52,367 nucleotides of DNA from Chlamydiales bacterium STE3 (GCA_011125455.1 VKHO01000011.1:1-52367); one strand, 5' to 3'; shown: positions 18,367 to 28,932, counted from the stretch's first letter. Program-made: numbers and translations. The notes: generated by a model from the sequence alone, not told the origin.

Positions 18367-19851
18367 ATGCGTTTACCCACCCTCTTACCTGAAGATCTTT
18401 CTTTCGTTCAAGATAGCGCAAGTGACTTAGAGTTATATGAGCGATTGCTAAAAAATACTGAGCAGCTCATTCGCTTTTTTTCTGCTGCGGTAGATGATGA
18501 AACGTGGACTGAACAGCATCAAGATTTTATTAAACGCACCCTTCACTGGTTCACAAACCAATTCTTTTTAGGGAGGTTAGATTGGCGCTACGCACTAACG
18601 GTATCGCAATCCATTTATGCTCACCCCTATACTTTAGCCCCGCTCTATCCACGCAATATTTCGATAAAGACACAGGGTAAGCTTTTCCCCATCAACTCAC
18701 TTCTGCTAGGAGTGCAGTCTTTCTATCTTTATCATATGATTTTGAAACAATGTCGTGATAAAGGAAGCAAGGTTTTAAAATTGTCAATTGAAGAAAAAGA
18801 TATTGCATTTGTTATAGAGTATTTAGAGCGTGGGCGATTGGATTACTTATGGAAATTAGAAAAAAATGAAATTATTTCCTTACTAGACATGGCTGGAAAA
18901 TTATATCTTGATCCACTATCTTTTGAATGCCAAAGTATACTCCAGCGCTATATCACTTCAGATAATGTTCTAGAAACCCTTATTCTTGCTCATCAAAAGC
19001 ATTGGTATGTTCTAAAGGAAAAAAGTATTGAGTACTGCAATCAATTAGATTGGGGAGTCACTTTATATGCCATGGATCAGGATTTGGGTTTTGAGTTCCA
19101 TGAATTCACTGATCAAACCGAGGAAATATTCAGCAAGCTAAATTCTTTGATCACACATTTAACTGTTAGTGGTTTTTTAAGTTTAGAGCCATCCTTTGCT
19201 AAAGTCTTACAACTTTGCCCTAAACTCATTAGCTTAAACTTGAGTGGAAGTGAAAAAATAAGTCCTTACTTGGAGGCAGTTCCTAAAAAAGTCAAAGAAC
19301 TTATTTTGGCTCGTTGTATATGGTTAAAGGACCAAACAATGCTGGCCTTAATCGATCATTTTTTACAAATTAGCCATTTAAATTTATCTCAAAATACAAA
19401 TTTAACCTATCTAAGCTTGGGTGAAATCAAAAAACTATTCGATCTCAAATCTCTTAGCCTGGCATCATGTCACCAGATCGGGGACCGCGAACTTTCTCTG
19501 ATTTTACAGTCTGCTTCCCAATTAAGAGAGGTAGATCTATCTAATTGTAGATCAATCACAGAAGCTGGATTCCTTGAGCTTGCTCAGATTCTTATCCGTT
19601 TAAATAAAATTAATGTTTCTCGCACATTTATGACTGACACATGCTTGGTAGAGCTGGCTAATCGAGCGCAATTTATTGAATATGCAGACTTTTCTAGATG
19701 TAGCGCCATTACTGAACGCGGAGTGTATCATTTTGTCAAAGCGGAGGCTAACCTCAAGGAAATTTATCTTGCCGATTGTCGATTAGCAGAAGAGAGTCTT
19801 CGCCTATTAAAAGAAAACTACCCAAAGTTAAAGATCATAGATCTTCCTTAA
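18367..19851 (+). CDS. BTB-BACK-like protein with cysteine-type leucine-rich repeats; candidate host ubiquitin-ligase mimic
   Basis: This 494-residue protein combines eukaryote-like domains. Residues about 97-197 read like a BTB/POZ fold: NISIKTQGKLFPINSLLLGVQSFYL (for the usual 'V.G..F..H..VL...S.YF'), then VLKLSIEEKDIAFVIEYLERGRLD and a helix pair ending LQRYITSDN. Residues about 198-230 resemble a BACK segment (VLETLILAHQKHWYVLKEKSIEYC). Residues about 265-494 hold eight or so leucine-rich repeats of the cysteine-containing kind seen in F-box proteins: LREVDLSNCRSITEAGFLEL, IEYADFSRCSAITERGVYHF. BTB proteins recruit Cullin-3 ligases, and LRRs pick the substrate. No secretion signal is recognisable, but a type III signal need not be. 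It is separated by 61 bases from the methyltransferase gene. Confidence 0.75.
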   Translation: MRLPTLLPEDLSFVQDSASDLELYERLLKNTEQLIRFFSAAVDDETWTEQHQDFIKRTLHWFTNQFFLGRLDWRYALTVSQSIYAHPYTLAPLYPRNISIKTQGKLFPINSLLLGVQSFYLYHMILKQCRDKGSKVLKLSIEEKDIAFVIEYLERGRLDYLWKLEKNEIISLLDMAGKLYLDPLSFECQSILQRYITSDNVLETLILAHQKHWYVLKEKSIEYCNQLDWGVTLYAMDQDLGFEFHEFTDQTEEIFSKLNSLITHLTVSGFLSLEPSFAKVLQLCPKLISLNLSGSEKISPYLEAVPKKVKELILARCIWLKDQTMLALIDHFLQISHLNLSQNTNLTYLSLGEIKKLFDLKSLSLASCHQIGDRELSLILQSASQLREVDLSNCRSITEAGFLELAQILIRLNKINVSRTFMTDTCLVELANRAQFIEYADFSRCSAITERGVYHFVKAEANLKEIYLADCRLAEESLRLLKENYPKLKIIDLP

Positions 19852-20142
19852 ATGTCCCTTGCTACCAATATTCTCTATCATAGATCCCTTTTCAGGAAAG
19901 TCTTTGAGTTTTGCAAAAAAAATTTGCTTTCCTCAAGATATCCTAAGTTATGATCAATGCCACCCACATAGGATACTTAAGCGAACTTAATTCCATTTTT
20001 TATAAAGGTGGGAGTCAGTTCATTTTTGAATCCTTGATCGCTCTTTTAAATAAATTTTATTGACGCGATTTTGGTCTTGGCGAGGTAGTTAAGAGGATTG
20101 GGAGATTAGCTAAAAACTTGAGATACGTGGGACATCCCGGCT
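19852..20142. other. Intergenic region between convergent genes; possible ORF remnant
   Basis: No clear gene. An ATG frame at 19950-20063 (+) encodes 37 codons (GYLSELNSIFYKGGSQFIFE...), and after a TGA the same frame stays open into the end of the HIT gene. This may be a decayed gene or chance. No terminator hairpin stands out for either flanking gene. Confidence 0.25.
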
Positions 20143-20646
20143 TTAAATATCTTGGCCAAAGAGGTTCAAAAAAAACTCCTGTTCTTGCTGTCTTTTATCA
20201 TTAGACAATGCTTTGGGAGGAAAAACAAAGAGCCTGGTGACTAACTTGATTTTTTCTAGAAGGGACTTCATTTTGGGGGCAATGGGAAGAACATGAATAT
20301 GAAAGTGGTTAACACTTTGCAGTGCAGGTCCATTCTTTTCGTATTGAAAGTCTTCAATTTCAGGTCCGAACCGTTCTTTAAAAACGCAGTGTATCTTTTT
20401 TTCTATAGCATAAAGTTCATTGTGTTCATCCCAGCTTAGTTCATGTCTTGTCACGTGATGTTCAATAGGAACAATGAGTAAATGACCTTCAACCACGGGT
20501 TTATAATCTACTAAAACTCTCCAATAGGTTCCCCGATACACTTCTTGGTTATTTAAGATCGCTTCATTACAAAATGGACAAAATTCTTCTCCACAAAGTA
20601 AGGTAATCCAACTGAATACTAAAAATAGAAAAAATTTATGGTGCAT
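20143..20646 (-). CDS. HIT-family hydrolase with an N-terminal export signal
   Basis: HIT proteins hydrolyse or transfer nucleotides using a histidine triad. Here the triad is HFHIHVLPI, with histidines at about 114, 116 and 118. The N-terminal half has the usual CPFCNEAI metal-type pair, GHLLIVPIEHHVTRHEL and an ALQSVNHFHIH lead-in. What is odd is the start: before CPFC, where most HIT proteins begin, lies a 20-residue hydrophobic leader (HKFFLFLVFSWITLLCG) that looks like a signal peptide. A later start is unlikely because no internal ATG precedes CPFC. The gene overlaps ribF by 11 bases and is last in the ribF-truB-rbfA-infB-nusA transcript. Export of a nucleotide hydrolase would be unusual; a membrane-anchored form is the alternative. 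Confidence 0.82.
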   Translation of the reverse strand: MHHKFFLFLVFSWITLLCGEEFCPFCNEAILNNQEVYRGTYWRVLVDYKPVVEGHLLIVPIEHHVTRHELSWDEHNELYAIEKKIHCVFKERFGPEIEDFQYEKNGPALQSVNHFHIHVLPIAPKMKSLLEKIKLVTRLFVFPPKALSNDKRQQEQEFFLNLFGQDI

Positions 20647-21568
20647 ACTTTAGGATTTTTTTGGCTAAAAGAATATCTTTCTGGATTTGATCTTTTAATA
20701 GCTCGACCGTTTCAAATCTTTTTTCGGGGCGGATAAGTTCATGAAAAATGACTTCGGCAAAATGACCGTAATAATCTTTATCTGTATCAAATAGATGCAC
20801 TTCTAAAAGCGGTTTGTGATCATTGCGAACCGTAGGGGCAAATCCCAGGTTAGCAATCCCCAATTTTTTTTGGTTATCTATGATGGCTGTAACGGCATAT
20901 ACACCAAATCCTGGGTGGCAGAGTGTGCAAATCTCCATGTTGGCAGTGGGAAACCCAATATTTTTTCCTTTTCCATACCCAGTTTTGATGGGAGCATAGA
21001 TAGAGTAGGGACGACCTAAAAAGGTTTCAGCCTTTTTAAGGTCGTTTTCTTGAACACATTTTCTTATTGCAGAGCTGGAGATAATTTCACCAGATTTCAA
21101 TGTAACAGGGGGGAGATACTCAACAATAAAATGCATTTTACTCGCTAAGTAGTGAATCCAATCGCGGTCCCCCTGGCGGGCCTTACCTAATTTTGCATCA
21201 TAACCTAAAATAAGATAGCGAAAGGGTTGTACTTGCATAACACTAGAGAGAAATTCTTCAGCGGACTGATTCGCAAACTTTTCATCAAAATCAAGCATGT
21301 AAATTTTTTCAAGATCATTTCTTTTAAGAAGCTCGAGTTTATGCTCTGCTGAAGTGAGCAGGGGCAGGGGATGGTTAGGTGAAAAAATCGTAGAAGGATG
21401 ATTTTTGAAAGTGATTGCAGCCGGGATCAGGGAATGGCATCGAGCAAGGTCCGAAATTTGTTTTAGAATGGCTTGGTGGCCAAGATGAACGCCGTCAAAA
21501 TTCCCAACCGTCAAGACTGCTTGCTGGCTAGATTGTGATTGTGGATCTAAGGAATAGTGTACTGGCAT
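20636..21568 (-). CDS. ribF: Bifunctional riboflavin kinase / FAD synthetase
   Basis: RibF makes FMN from riboflavin and then FAD. The N-terminal adenylyltransferase domain shows TVGNFDGVHLGHQAIL (about 20-35), with the HxGH nucleotide motif, and later ISSSAIRKCV. The C-terminal kinase domain begins GRPYSIYAPIKTGYGKGKNIGFPTANM, the strongly conserved flavokinase signature, and ends with the acidic helix FHELIRPEKRF. The length of 310 fits. The start overlaps the end of truB by 22 bases; this arrangement (truB-ribF) is common in bacteria and matches Chlamydia CT093/CT094. Riboflavin itself would come from elsewhere in the genome or from the host. Confidence 0.95.
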   Translation of the reverse strand: MPVHYSLDPQSQSSQQAVLTVGNFDGVHLGHQAILKQISDLARCHSLIPAAITFKNHPSTIFSPNHPLPLLTSAEHKLELLKRNDLEKIYMLDFDEKFANQSAEEFLSSVMQVQPFRYLILGYDAKLGKARQGDRDWIHYLASKMHFIVEYLPPVTLKSGEIISSSAIRKCVQENDLKKAETFLGRPYSIYAPIKTGYGKGKNIGFPTANMEICTLCHPGFGVYAVTAIIDNQKKLGIANLGFAPTVRNDHKPLLEVHLFDTDKDYYGHFAEVIFHELIRPEKRFETVELLKDQIQKDILLAKKILKYAP

Positions 21569-22260
21569 TTTTTTAAAGCTGCATAAACTTGTGCGCGTGC
21601 TAAGTCAGTCGCATCATGATCAAAAAGTAGATTACCGTCAATGCAATCTTCTAAAAAATAGGAACCGCTTTTTGTTCTTTCTAAGCGGCTTAAAAATGCA
21701 CCGCAGCCAAGCATTGCTCCAAGATCATGTGCTATGCTACGAATATAAGTTCCTTTTGAACATTTTATTTCTAAAATGACTTTAGGATAAGAATATTCTA
21801 CCAGTAGTGTTTCAGCACAAATTTTAACGGGTTCTCTTTCAACTATCTTCCCTCTACGAGCCAAGTCACAAAGTTTTTGACCGTTAACCTTCTTGGCTGA
21901 AAACATGGGTGGTACTTGTAAAAATTCACCTTGAAATCGCTCTAGAGCCTTTTTCAAATCATCTAAAGTAGGGCATAGATTAGAAACACTTAATTCAACA
22001 CCTTCCGCATCATAGGAATCTGTTGTTTTTCCAAGAGTTATTTCTGCAAGATATTCTTTATTCTGAACAAGAAGTTGAGAAGAAAGTCGAGTATAGTTTT
22101 TACCTACCATTAAAATCATAACGCCTGTTGCAAGCGGGTCTAAAGTCCCTGCGTGACCAATCGTTTTGATTTTTAAAATGCGGCGCAAAGCGCTGATAAG
22201 GCTAAAGGAAGTTTTACCCTTAGGTTTATTAACAAGCAGAATGCCTTCACAAGGTGTCAT
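21547..22260 (-). CDS. truB: tRNA pseudouridine-55 synthase
   Basis: TruB converts U55 of the T-loop to pseudouridine in most tRNAs. The 237-residue protein has the N-terminal NKPKGKTSFSLISALRR, the catalytic motif GHAGTLDPLATGVM whose aspartate is the nucleophile, and PPMFSAKKVNGQKLCDLARRG, followed by CSKGTYIRSIAHDLG, all diagnostic for the family. The C-terminus is short and lacks a full PUA domain, as in chlamydial TruB. It begins 2 bases after the rbfA stop and ends within ribF, so it is co-translated with both. Confidence 0.96.
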   Translation of the reverse strand: MTPCEGILLVNKPKGKTSFSLISALRRILKIKTIGHAGTLDPLATGVMILMVGKNYTRLSSQLLVQNKEYLAEITLGKTTDSYDAEGVELSVSNLCPTLDDLKKALERFQGEFLQVPPMFSAKKVNGQKLCDLARRGKIVEREPVKICAETLLVEYSYPKVILEIKCSKGTYIRSIAHDLGAMLGCGAFLSRLERTKSGSYFLEDCIDGNLLFDHDATDLARAQVYAALKKCQYTIP

Positions 22261-22262
22261 GT

Positions 22263-22652
22263 TTAACTTAAATCGTTTTCTTGGGAATCTGGATCCCTAG
22301 ATTTTCTTTCATCAGAGATCGTATGCAGGAGCTGTTCGATGCGCATTTGTTTTTCAATGCTATCATCGAGGATAAAGGTTAGAGCGGGAAAGTAGCGAAG
22401 CGTTATTTTTTTTGAAGAATTGACAGCTATAAACCCAGCGGCAGAATTTAATGCCGCTAAGGTTTCTTGCTTTTCTGTTTCTGAGCCAATAACGCTAATA
22501 TAAACTTTCGCATAGTGTAGGTCTGCAGTGATATCGACACGTATAACGGTAATAAACTCATTGACATGAGGATTTTTCACCTGTTTTCTTATTACTTCCG
22601 AGATGACCTCTTTTAAGAGTGAATTAAGGCGGTCTACACGTTTTTTAGCCAT
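22263..22652 (-). CDS. rbfA: Ribosome-binding factor A
   Basis: RbfA helps mature the 30S subunit and is important for growth in the cold. The 129-residue protein has a single KH-type fold: VDRLNSLLKEVISEVIRKQVKNP at the start, TVIRVDITADLHYAKVYISVIG in the middle strands, and LRYFPALTFILDDSIEKQMRIEQLL, which matches the family's closing segment. The C-terminus ends in a charged tail. It lies 17 bases after infB and 2 bases before truB, the usual infB-rbfA-truB order. Confidence 0.95.
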   Translation of the reverse strand: MAKKRVDRLNSLLKEVISEVIRKQVKNPHVNEFITVIRVDITADLHYAKVYISVIGSETEKQETLAALNSAAGFIAVNSSKKITLRYFPALTFILDDSIEKQMRIEQLLHTISDERKSRDPDSQENDLS

Positions 22653-22669
22653 ACTAAACTCTCATTACC

Positions 22670-25423
22670 TTATAGTTCTTGTGTGAGGTAAGTGATTTCA
22701 TAGGCCTCTAAAATGTCGTCTTCCTTCAGCTCATGAAAACCGGAAAGCAGAATACCACATTCCACACCTTTTTGAACTTCCCTAACATCTTCTTTGACTC
22801 TCTTAAGAGATGATATCGAGCCTGTCCAGACCACAGCACCTTCTCGTCTTAAGCGCATTAAATTATTCCGGTGAATGCTTCCCTCGATCACTTGGCATCC
22901 AGCAATTACTCCTACTTGGGAGGATTTGAAGGTCGCTTTGACAAGGGCCTTCCCTTTCTCAGTTTCTTGAGGGATTTTGTCCAGCAAGCCTGCCATCAAA
23001 GCTTTTGCATCATCAATAGCGTGGTAAATAATATCGTGGATTCTTACCTGTACTCCCAGCTCCTTAACGAGAGAATCTGCATGCGACTCTAGCTGAGTGT
23101 GGAAACCAATAATAACCGCTTTAGAAGCTGCAGCTAGCTGCACGTCAGATTCTGAAATTTCGCCAACGCCAGTAAAGATAATATTCAAATCAGCTTTATC
23201 TGAATTGATTTTCTGTAAAGCGACCTTTAAAGCCTCCAGGGATCCTTGAACGTCAGCTCTTAGGACTACGTTAAGGATTTTTTTGCCTGATTCTGAGGCC
23301 TGCATCATATTATCTATAGTTAATTTCTTCTTGCTTTGCAAGTTAGTTTGGCGATGGCCAATTAAACGTGCTTCTGAAATTTCCCTAGCTTCCTTTTCGT
23401 TCTTTACAGAAATAAACTCTTGACCCGCTTCCGGTAGACCAGAGAGACCGGTAATTTCAACAGGTGTTGCAGGCCCAGCTTCTGTCATAGGACGGCCATG
23501 CTCATCTCTCATTGTTTTAATTCTACCGAAGTAATGTTCAAAAACAACTGAATCACCAAGCTTTAGGGTTCCATTTTGCACTAAAACAGTAGCTGCTGCA
23601 CCAAGACCTTTATGAAGTTCAGATTCAATGACATTGCCACGTGCTCTTACATGGGGGTTGGCTCTAAGCTCGAGGATTTCTGCTTGTAAGGCCAACATTT
23701 CCAGCAATTCTTTAATACCATCCCCCGAAACCGCGGAACAGTTAATCGTAATGGTTTGCCCACCCCAAGCTTCTGGTAGGAGCTCGTGTTCTGAAAGCTG
23801 GCGATACACAACTTCAGGGTTAAAGTTAGGTTTATCTGACTTATTGATTGCAACAACAATTGTTACCTTAGCAGCTTTCGCATGCTGTATGGCTTCAACA
23901 GTCTGTTGGCGAATCCCCTCGTCCCCAGCAACAACTAAGACAACAATATCCGTAACGTCTGCCCCTCTTGCACGCATTGCTGAAAAGGCTTCGTGACCTG
24001 GGGTATCTAACACAGTTATATCCCCAACAGGGGTATGGCAACGAAAGGCCCCAATGTGCTGAGTAATAGCTCCTGCTTCACCGGCAACACGATTACTTTT
24101 TCTAATCGCATCAATAAGGCTCGTTTTCCCGTGGTCAACGTGGCCCATAAAGGCAACGATAGGCGGCCTAGTAATGAGTTGGGATGGGTCGCTACACTCG
24201 ACTTCTTCTCGAATCGTTTTGTCTGTAATACGAATTCTTTCCTGTTCTGACCTGTCGATAGTAATTTCACAGCCAAATTCGTGCCCTAGCAGCTGTACAA
24301 TCGTTTCATCTTCTAAAATGTCGTTTAATGTAACAATCGTTCCTTGCAAAAAGAGCTTGCCTACTAATTCAGAAGCCTTCAGCTTCATTTCAGAGGCTAA
24401 GTCTTTAAGGATAATTGGTAAGCGAATTTTAAGCGCTGATGGACGGATTGTTTCTTCTTTAACCGGTCTATAGTATTTGTTAGATCTCTTTTTTCGCCAC
24501 TCTTGCTCATCTTCACTCGCTCTTAATCCCTGACGATCTCTTGCGTCAAAACGTGAGCTCTCGCTCTTTTTGGCAGGTTTAAGATCTTTAAACTCGCGAA
24601 ACTTAGCACCCTTCGCTCCTTTCTTAGCTTTGGCTTCTTCAGACTCCTCTGATGGAGATGCCCCTTTACTATCAGGGACCTTCGCCTTTTTCAATCGATC
24701 CTCATCAGCAGTTTGCGCTGGTTGTGGTCTCTGCCCAGAATAAGGAGGTGCTTTACGTAGTTCTTCTTTAGGTTGTGGCTTTGGTCGCGGAGGTGGTAAA
24801 AGGTCTTTAATGTGTCTACCGGTTGGACCAAGCTTTTCCTTAGGAGGAAGAAACCTTGGAGGTGGTGTTGGTTGTCTGAGTTCAAGACGAGGCCTTAAGG
24901 GGGGAGAGGAAATTTCCTGTTCCACGGAGCGCACTGTTTCTTGAGCGGGCTCTGTAACCTTCGCTTCTTTAGTGGATTGAAGGGCTTCTTCTTGTTTAAC
25001 TTCTGCTTCAGGTATTTTTTCCATAGAGTCTTCTGTGATTGGCAAATGTTCTTCTGGGCTTTCTTCAGCAGCTGTAACGCTGATTAATTGTTCAGCGGTT
25101 TCTTCAGAACTTACAGGCTCTATGATTTCAATCTCTTCTTCATTCTCTAAATGAGAATCGGCATATTGTGATTCTGCAAAGGCTGACCTGGATCTTGCTT
25201 TTCGTGGAGTTACAGGTTCTTCTTTTCGCTCTTCAGCTAGTTTTTTTTCAACGCGCAGCTTATCTTCCTTAGATGTTGCTTTAGAAGATTCCTTTTCGGC
25301 AACCTCTTTTTCCGCAATTTCATCACCGGCCTTCTTTTTAGAAAGCTTTGATTTAATGCCATCAAGGTTGATCGCTTGAGCTATTTGCGCGTTTTTAATG
25401 TTAAGTTTTAAATTTTTTGCCAA
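22670..25423 (-). CDS. infB: Translation initiation factor IF-2
   Basis: IF-2 is the GTPase that places initiator tRNA on the ribosome. The 917-residue protein has a short N-terminal segment, then a long low-complexity region (about 30-330) rich in Glu, Lys, Pro and Arg, typical of the poorly conserved IF-2 N-domain. The G domain begins at [17 protein letters not shown] (G1), with [18 protein letters not shown] (G3) and VVAINKSDK (G4). The C-terminal half holds the beta-barrel domains and the fMet-tRNA binding C2 domain, ending [14 protein letters not shown]. It starts 2 bases after nusA and is followed by rbfA. It appears complete. Confidence 0.97.
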   Translation of the reverse strand: MAKNLKLNIKNAQIAQAINLDGIKSKLSKKKAGDEIAEKEVAEKESSKATSKEDKLRVEKKLAEERKEEPVTPRKARSRSAFAESQYADSHLENEEEIEIIEPVSSEETAEQLISVTAAEESPEEHLPITEDSMEKIPEAEVKQEEALQSTKEAKVTEPAQETVRSVEQEISSPPLRPRLELRQPTPPPRFLPPKEKLGPTGRHIKDLLPPPRPKPQPKEELRKAPPYSGQRPQPAQTADEDRLKKAKVPDSKGASPSEESEEAKAKKGAKGAKFREFKDLKPAKKSESSRFDARDRQGLRASEDEQEWRKKRSNKYYRPVKEETIRPSALKIRLPIILKDLASEMKLKASELVGKLFLQGTIVTLNDILEDETIVQLLGHEFGCEITIDRSEQERIRITDKTIREEVECSDPSQLITRPPIVAFMGHVDHGKTSLIDAIRKSNRVAGEAGAITQHIGAFRCHTPVGDITVLDTPGHEAFSAMRARGADVTDIVVLVVAGDEGIRQQTVEAIQHAKAAKVTIVVAINKSDKPNFNPEVVYRQLSEHELLPEAWGGQTITINCSAVSGDGIKELLEMLALQAEILELRANPHVRARGNVIESELHKGLGAAATVLVQNGTLKLGDSVVFEHYFGRIKTMRDEHGRPMTEAGPATPVEITGLSGLPEAGQEFISVKNEKEAREISEARLIGHRQTNLQSKKKLTIDNMMQASESGKKILNVVLRADVQGSLEALKVALQKINSDKADLNIIFTGVGEISESDVQLAAASKAVIIGFHTQLESHADSLVKELGVQVRIHDIIYHAIDDAKALMAGLLDKIPQETEKGKALVKATFKSSQVGVIAGCQVIEGSIHRNNLMRLRREGAVVWTGSISSLKRVKEDVREVQKGVECGILLSGFHELKEDDILEAYEITYLTQEL

Positions 25424-25425
25424 TT

Positions 25426-26700
25426 TTATATCCTTTGCTTTCTAATTTGCTCCAAGATCTTATCTGCCGTATCCAAACTGATACCAGGAATAGTGGCTAA
25501 TTTTTCAGCAGATGCCATTAAGAGGGATCTTGGCGTCGAGTAACCTTCAGCAACAAGATGCTCAAAAATTAAATGATTAATCCCATCGATATTCTTCAAT
25601 GGTTCATCAAGAGTTGGGTCTTCTGAGGATGCGAGTTCTGTTCTTTGAATTGCCATTGCTTTGTTGTAGTCTGTCATACGTTGGACTTCTAAGTCATAGC
25701 CGATCAATTGTCCATTTAATCTTGCGTTCATTCCTCGTTTCCCAATAACTGCAGCAAAATCTTGATCGTCTACTACAATAGATATGGTACTATCTTCTGA
25801 ATTGATGCTTATCTTGCGAATTTCAATAGGAGATAAAGCATTTTGTAATAACTCTATAGGATCTTGGGCAAAAGGAATGATATCAATTTTCTCATTATGT
25901 AGTTCGCGCATGACATTTTTAACGCGCATCCCTCTCATGCCGACACAGGCTCCTACAGGATCAACCTTAGAATCTAGCGAACGCACAGTTAACTTTGTTC
26001 GGTAACCGGCATCTCTTACAATTTTATCGATCACCACTGTTCCATCATTCAATTCAGGAACTTCCTGCACAAGCAGCTGACGAACAAACTCTGGAGAGCT
26101 TCTTGATAAAACAACTTCTGCTCCGCCATTTTCCGTGTCATTTACAGTCATTAATAAGGCTAAAACTTTTTCCCCAGTGTGGTATTTTTCTGTTTTTGGG
26201 TATTGCTTCATCGGCATAATAGCTTCTACTTTGCCGAGGTCAACCACGATGTTAGCACCACGAACAAATCTTTTTACTGTTCCAGAAATAAGCTCGTTTA
26301 CGCGATGTCGGTATTCCTCATAAATAACATCTCTTTCTGCACCGCGAAGTTTCTGAGCAATAATCGTACGGGCTTTTTGTGCTGCAATGCGACCGAAATC
26401 TTTTGGCGTTGCCACGATATCAATGAACTGACCAATTTGACAATCAGGGTCGATTGCTCGAGCATCTTCTAGAGAAATTTCCTGTGCTGGCACTTCAACA
26501 TCATCCACGATTTCTTTTTCACAGTATACGTCAATGTTCCCTGTTTTAGGATGGATTGTTACTGTGACATTTGAAGCCCCCGAAATGCTTTTGCGGGCTG
26601 CGGCAACTAAAGACTCTTCAATTGCGCTAATGACGATATCTCTTTTAATGCCTTTTTCACGCTCTAAATATTCAAAGATTGCTATGAGATCTTTATTCAT
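25426..26700 (-). CDS. nusA: Transcription termination/antitermination factor NusA
   Basis: NusA binds RNA polymerase and influences pausing, termination and antitermination. The 424-residue protein begins with the N-terminal polymerase-binding domain ([25 protein letters not shown]), then an S1 domain (about 135-200, [22 protein letters not shown]), then two KH domains with [22 protein letters not shown] and [11 protein letters not shown]. It ends with a short helix-hairpin-helix region ([19 protein letters not shown]). No RimP gene precedes it, unlike many bacteria. It heads the nusA-infB-rbfA-truB-ribF-HIT transcript, with the 507-base gap upstream holding the likely promoter. Confidence 0.96.
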   Translation of the reverse strand: MNKDLIAIFEYLEREKGIKRDIVISAIEESLVAAARKSISGASNVTVTIHPKTGNIDVYCEKEIVDDVEVPAQEISLEDARAIDPDCQIGQFIDIVATPKDFGRIAAQKARTIIAQKLRGAERDVIYEEYRHRVNELISGTVKRFVRGANIVVDLGKVEAIMPMKQYPKTEKYHTGEKVLALLMTVNDTENGGAEVVLSRSSPEFVRQLLVQEVPELNDGTVVIDKIVRDAGYRTKLTVRSLDSKVDPVGACVGMRGMRVKNVMRELHNEKIDIIPFAQDPIELLQNALSPIEIRKISINSEDSTISIVVDDQDFAAVIGKRGMNARLNGQLIGYDLEVQRMTDYNKAMAIQRTELASSEDPTLDEPLKNIDGINHLIFEHLVAEGYSTPRSLLMASAEKLATIPGISLDTADKILEQIRKQRI

Positions 26701-27164
26701 TCGTTAATGCCTTTTAACTTTTTAGCCCAAGAAATAATAACTTGATTTATGGTTGTGGCCTTAAGGATTCTGCTGCAAAATTTTTAACGGGAACCTCTTC
26801 TGAGACAGAAGAATTTGCTTTGAGAGCATCCTTATAAAGCTTGACCCAAAATATCAATCAAATAAGTTCCACAATCGATGCAAAACCCACTGCTGTTAGG
26901 ATTATATTTTTATGCCTGTTTCCCTTTATTAATAACTTTCTGCGATAATCGTGGGAAAGGGGAGGCCAGCTGAGTAAATGATAAAGGCTTGGTGCCTTTA
27001 GGGCAAATCCTTTTCGCTAATTTTATACAAATTAACCAACTTTAGCTCAGTTAAGTTTTTAAGTCGTACAGCCTATAAAACAGTATAGCAGGGAAAGAGA
27101 TGAAATGCATCTTTTTTTTTGCTTTGGCCTGACTGGTATAGATGAAATGTGAATAGGAAGAATA
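26701..27164. other. Non-coding gap between rpsA and nusA; possible decayed ORF
   Basis: No intact gene. On the minus strand, 26858-27016 is open for about 50 codons without an ATG (segments such as SWPPLSHDYRRKL and ILTAVGFASIVELI), then a TGA, then the same frame continues for some 35 codons. It could be a pseudogene of a small membrane protein, but an open frame this short can occur by chance. The nusA promoter should lie here. Confidence 0.3.
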
Positions 27165-27186
27165 CCTGACCTCAGAAGAGGTCAGG
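27165..27186 (-). terminator. Hairpin after rpsA
   Basis: CCTGACCTC and GAGGTCAGG form a perfect 9-bp stem with a 4-base loop, 22 bases past the rpsA stop. The downstream side is T-rich but without a long T-run, so termination may be partial. Confidence 0.65.
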
Positions 27187-27207
27187 ATAGGGTATCGAAG
27201 AGAGCAA

Positions 27208-28932
27208 CTACTTAGTCGCATCCTTCTTTTTGCGTTTTGATCCTTGAGTCATCACGATGTCATCGCGGTTCTCTTGGTTTTGATCAATAAGGTATTCCTT
27301 TAATGAAAGAGCAATTTTTTTGTGCTCAGGATCTAATTTGATAACCTTAGCAGTAACATCATCGCCTTTAGCAACTACATCCTCTACTTTGCCGAAAGCC
27401 TGATCGGAAAGTTCATTCACATGAATGAGGCCCTCAATTCCACTTTCGAGCTCAACAAAAGCTCCGAAAGCTGTGATTTTAGTGACCTTGCCTTTGACAA
27501 GTGTTCCAACGGGCATCGTTTTCTCGATAGATTCCCAAGGATTATTGCCAAGTTGCTTAATTCCCAATGTAATTTTTTTGCTCTCTTTGTCTACGGATAG
27601 AACAACAGCATTCACTACGTCACCTTTCTTTAGGATTTCAGAAGGGTGGGAAACTTTTTTAATCCAGCTGAGATCAGAAATGTGAATTAAGCCTTCAACG
27701 CCGGGTTCTAGTTCAACAAAAGCGCCATAGTTAGTAAGGTTTTTAATCTCTGCTCTTACATTTGTTCCAACTGGGTATTTTTTCTCTACATCATCCCAAG
27801 GATTTTGTTCCGTTTGTTTGATGCCGAGTGAGATTTTTCCTTCCTCTTTTTGGATGGAAAGAACAATTGCTGTCACGTCATCACCTTTGTTGACAACTTC
27901 ATTAGGATCGGTGACGTTTTTTGTCCAAGACATTTCGGAAACGTGGATTAGCCCTTCGATGCCAGGTTCAATCTCAATGAACGCCCCATAGGGAAGGAGA
28001 TTTACAATCTTGCCTCTTACCTTAGTTCCTGGAGCATATTTTTGCTCAATTTGATCCCATGGATTTGGTTCTTTTTGCTTTAAGCCAAGAGCTACCCGGC
28101 CTTTATCTTTGTCAACGCTTAAAATCATCACTTCGAGCTTTTGGCCGATTTGAACCATTTCAGAAGGGTGCTTAATTCTTTTCCAGGTCATGTCTGTGAT
28201 GTGTAAAAGCCCGTCTATGCCATCGAGATCTAAGAAAACGCCGAAATCGGTAATGTTTTTCACGATACCTTCACGAATGTCTCCAGGTTGGATGTTTTCT
28301 AGAACTTCGGCTTTTTTAGAAATTCTTTCTGCTTCTAATAGTTCACGGCGTGAAACAACGACGTTCTTTCTTTCAATGTTGATCTTCAGAATCTTGAATT
28401 CGTAGGTTCTGTCAAGATATTCATCAAGGTTCTTAATTCTCTTATTATCAATTTGCGATCCTGGCAAGAATGCTTCCATGCCGATATCGACCATTAAGCC
28501 GCCTTTAACTTTACGGATAACTTTACCTTTAACAATTGATCCTTCTTCACAGTGCTCAAGAATGTATTCCCATTGACGTAGGCGCTCTGCTTTTTCTCTC
28601 GATAAAACGATTTGTCCGTTATCATCTTCTGGTTGGTCAAGCAAAACTTCAACTTCGCCGTCAAGGACGAGAATAGAGGGGTCTGAAAATTCTTCGATTG
28701 GCACTAAGCCTTCGGATTTTAAGCCTACATCTACGACAACGTGATCTTTGGTTATTTCAACAATGCGACCTTTGAGAATCGAGCCAGGAGTCATGCTCGG
28801 CTTTTCATCAGCAGAAGTTTCTTCGCCTGCGCTAGCTAAAAGGTTTCTAAAAAGCTCCGCATCTTTTTCCTGGAAAGTCACGTCGTCGACTATATTGTTC
28901 TCATCCCAGGTGTGGTTTGAATTTTTTGACAT
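27208..28932 (-). CDS. rpsA: 30S ribosomal protein S1
   Basis: S1 brings mRNA to the ribosome. The 574-residue protein consists of six S1 RNA-binding repeats in a row, seen as recurring segments such as [99 protein letters not shown] and [21 protein letters not shown]. The fourth to sixth are very alike. The length is close to chlamydial S1. The start is backed by GAGGAG about 10 bases upstream. In C. trachomatis rpsA (CT098) also precedes nusA, so this gene closes the conserved block. Confidence 0.97.
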   Translation of the reverse strand: MSKNSNHTWDENNIVDDVTFQEKDAELFRNLLASAGEETSADEKPSMTPGSILKGRIVEITKDHVVVDVGLKSEGLVPIEEFSDPSILVLDGEVEVLLDQPEDDNGQIVLSREKAERLRQWEYILEHCEEGSIVKGKVIRKVKGGLMVDIGMEAFLPGSQIDNKRIKNLDEYLDRTYEFKILKINIERKNVVVSRRELLEAERISKKAEVLENIQPGDIREGIVKNITDFGVFLDLDGIDGLLHITDMTWKRIKHPSEMVQIGQKLEVMILSVDKDKGRVALGLKQKEPNPWDQIEQKYAPGTKVRGKIVNLLPYGAFIEIEPGIEGLIHVSEMSWTKNVTDPNEVVNKGDDVTAIVLSIQKEEGKISLGIKQTEQNPWDDVEKKYPVGTNVRAEIKNLTNYGAFVELEPGVEGLIHISDLSWIKKVSHPSEILKKGDVVNAVVLSVDKESKKITLGIKQLGNNPWESIEKTMPVGTLVKGKVTKITAFGAFVELESGIEGLIHVNELSDQAFGKVEDVVAKGDDVTAKVIKLDPEHKKIALSLKEYLIDQNQENRDDIVMTQGSKRKKKDATK

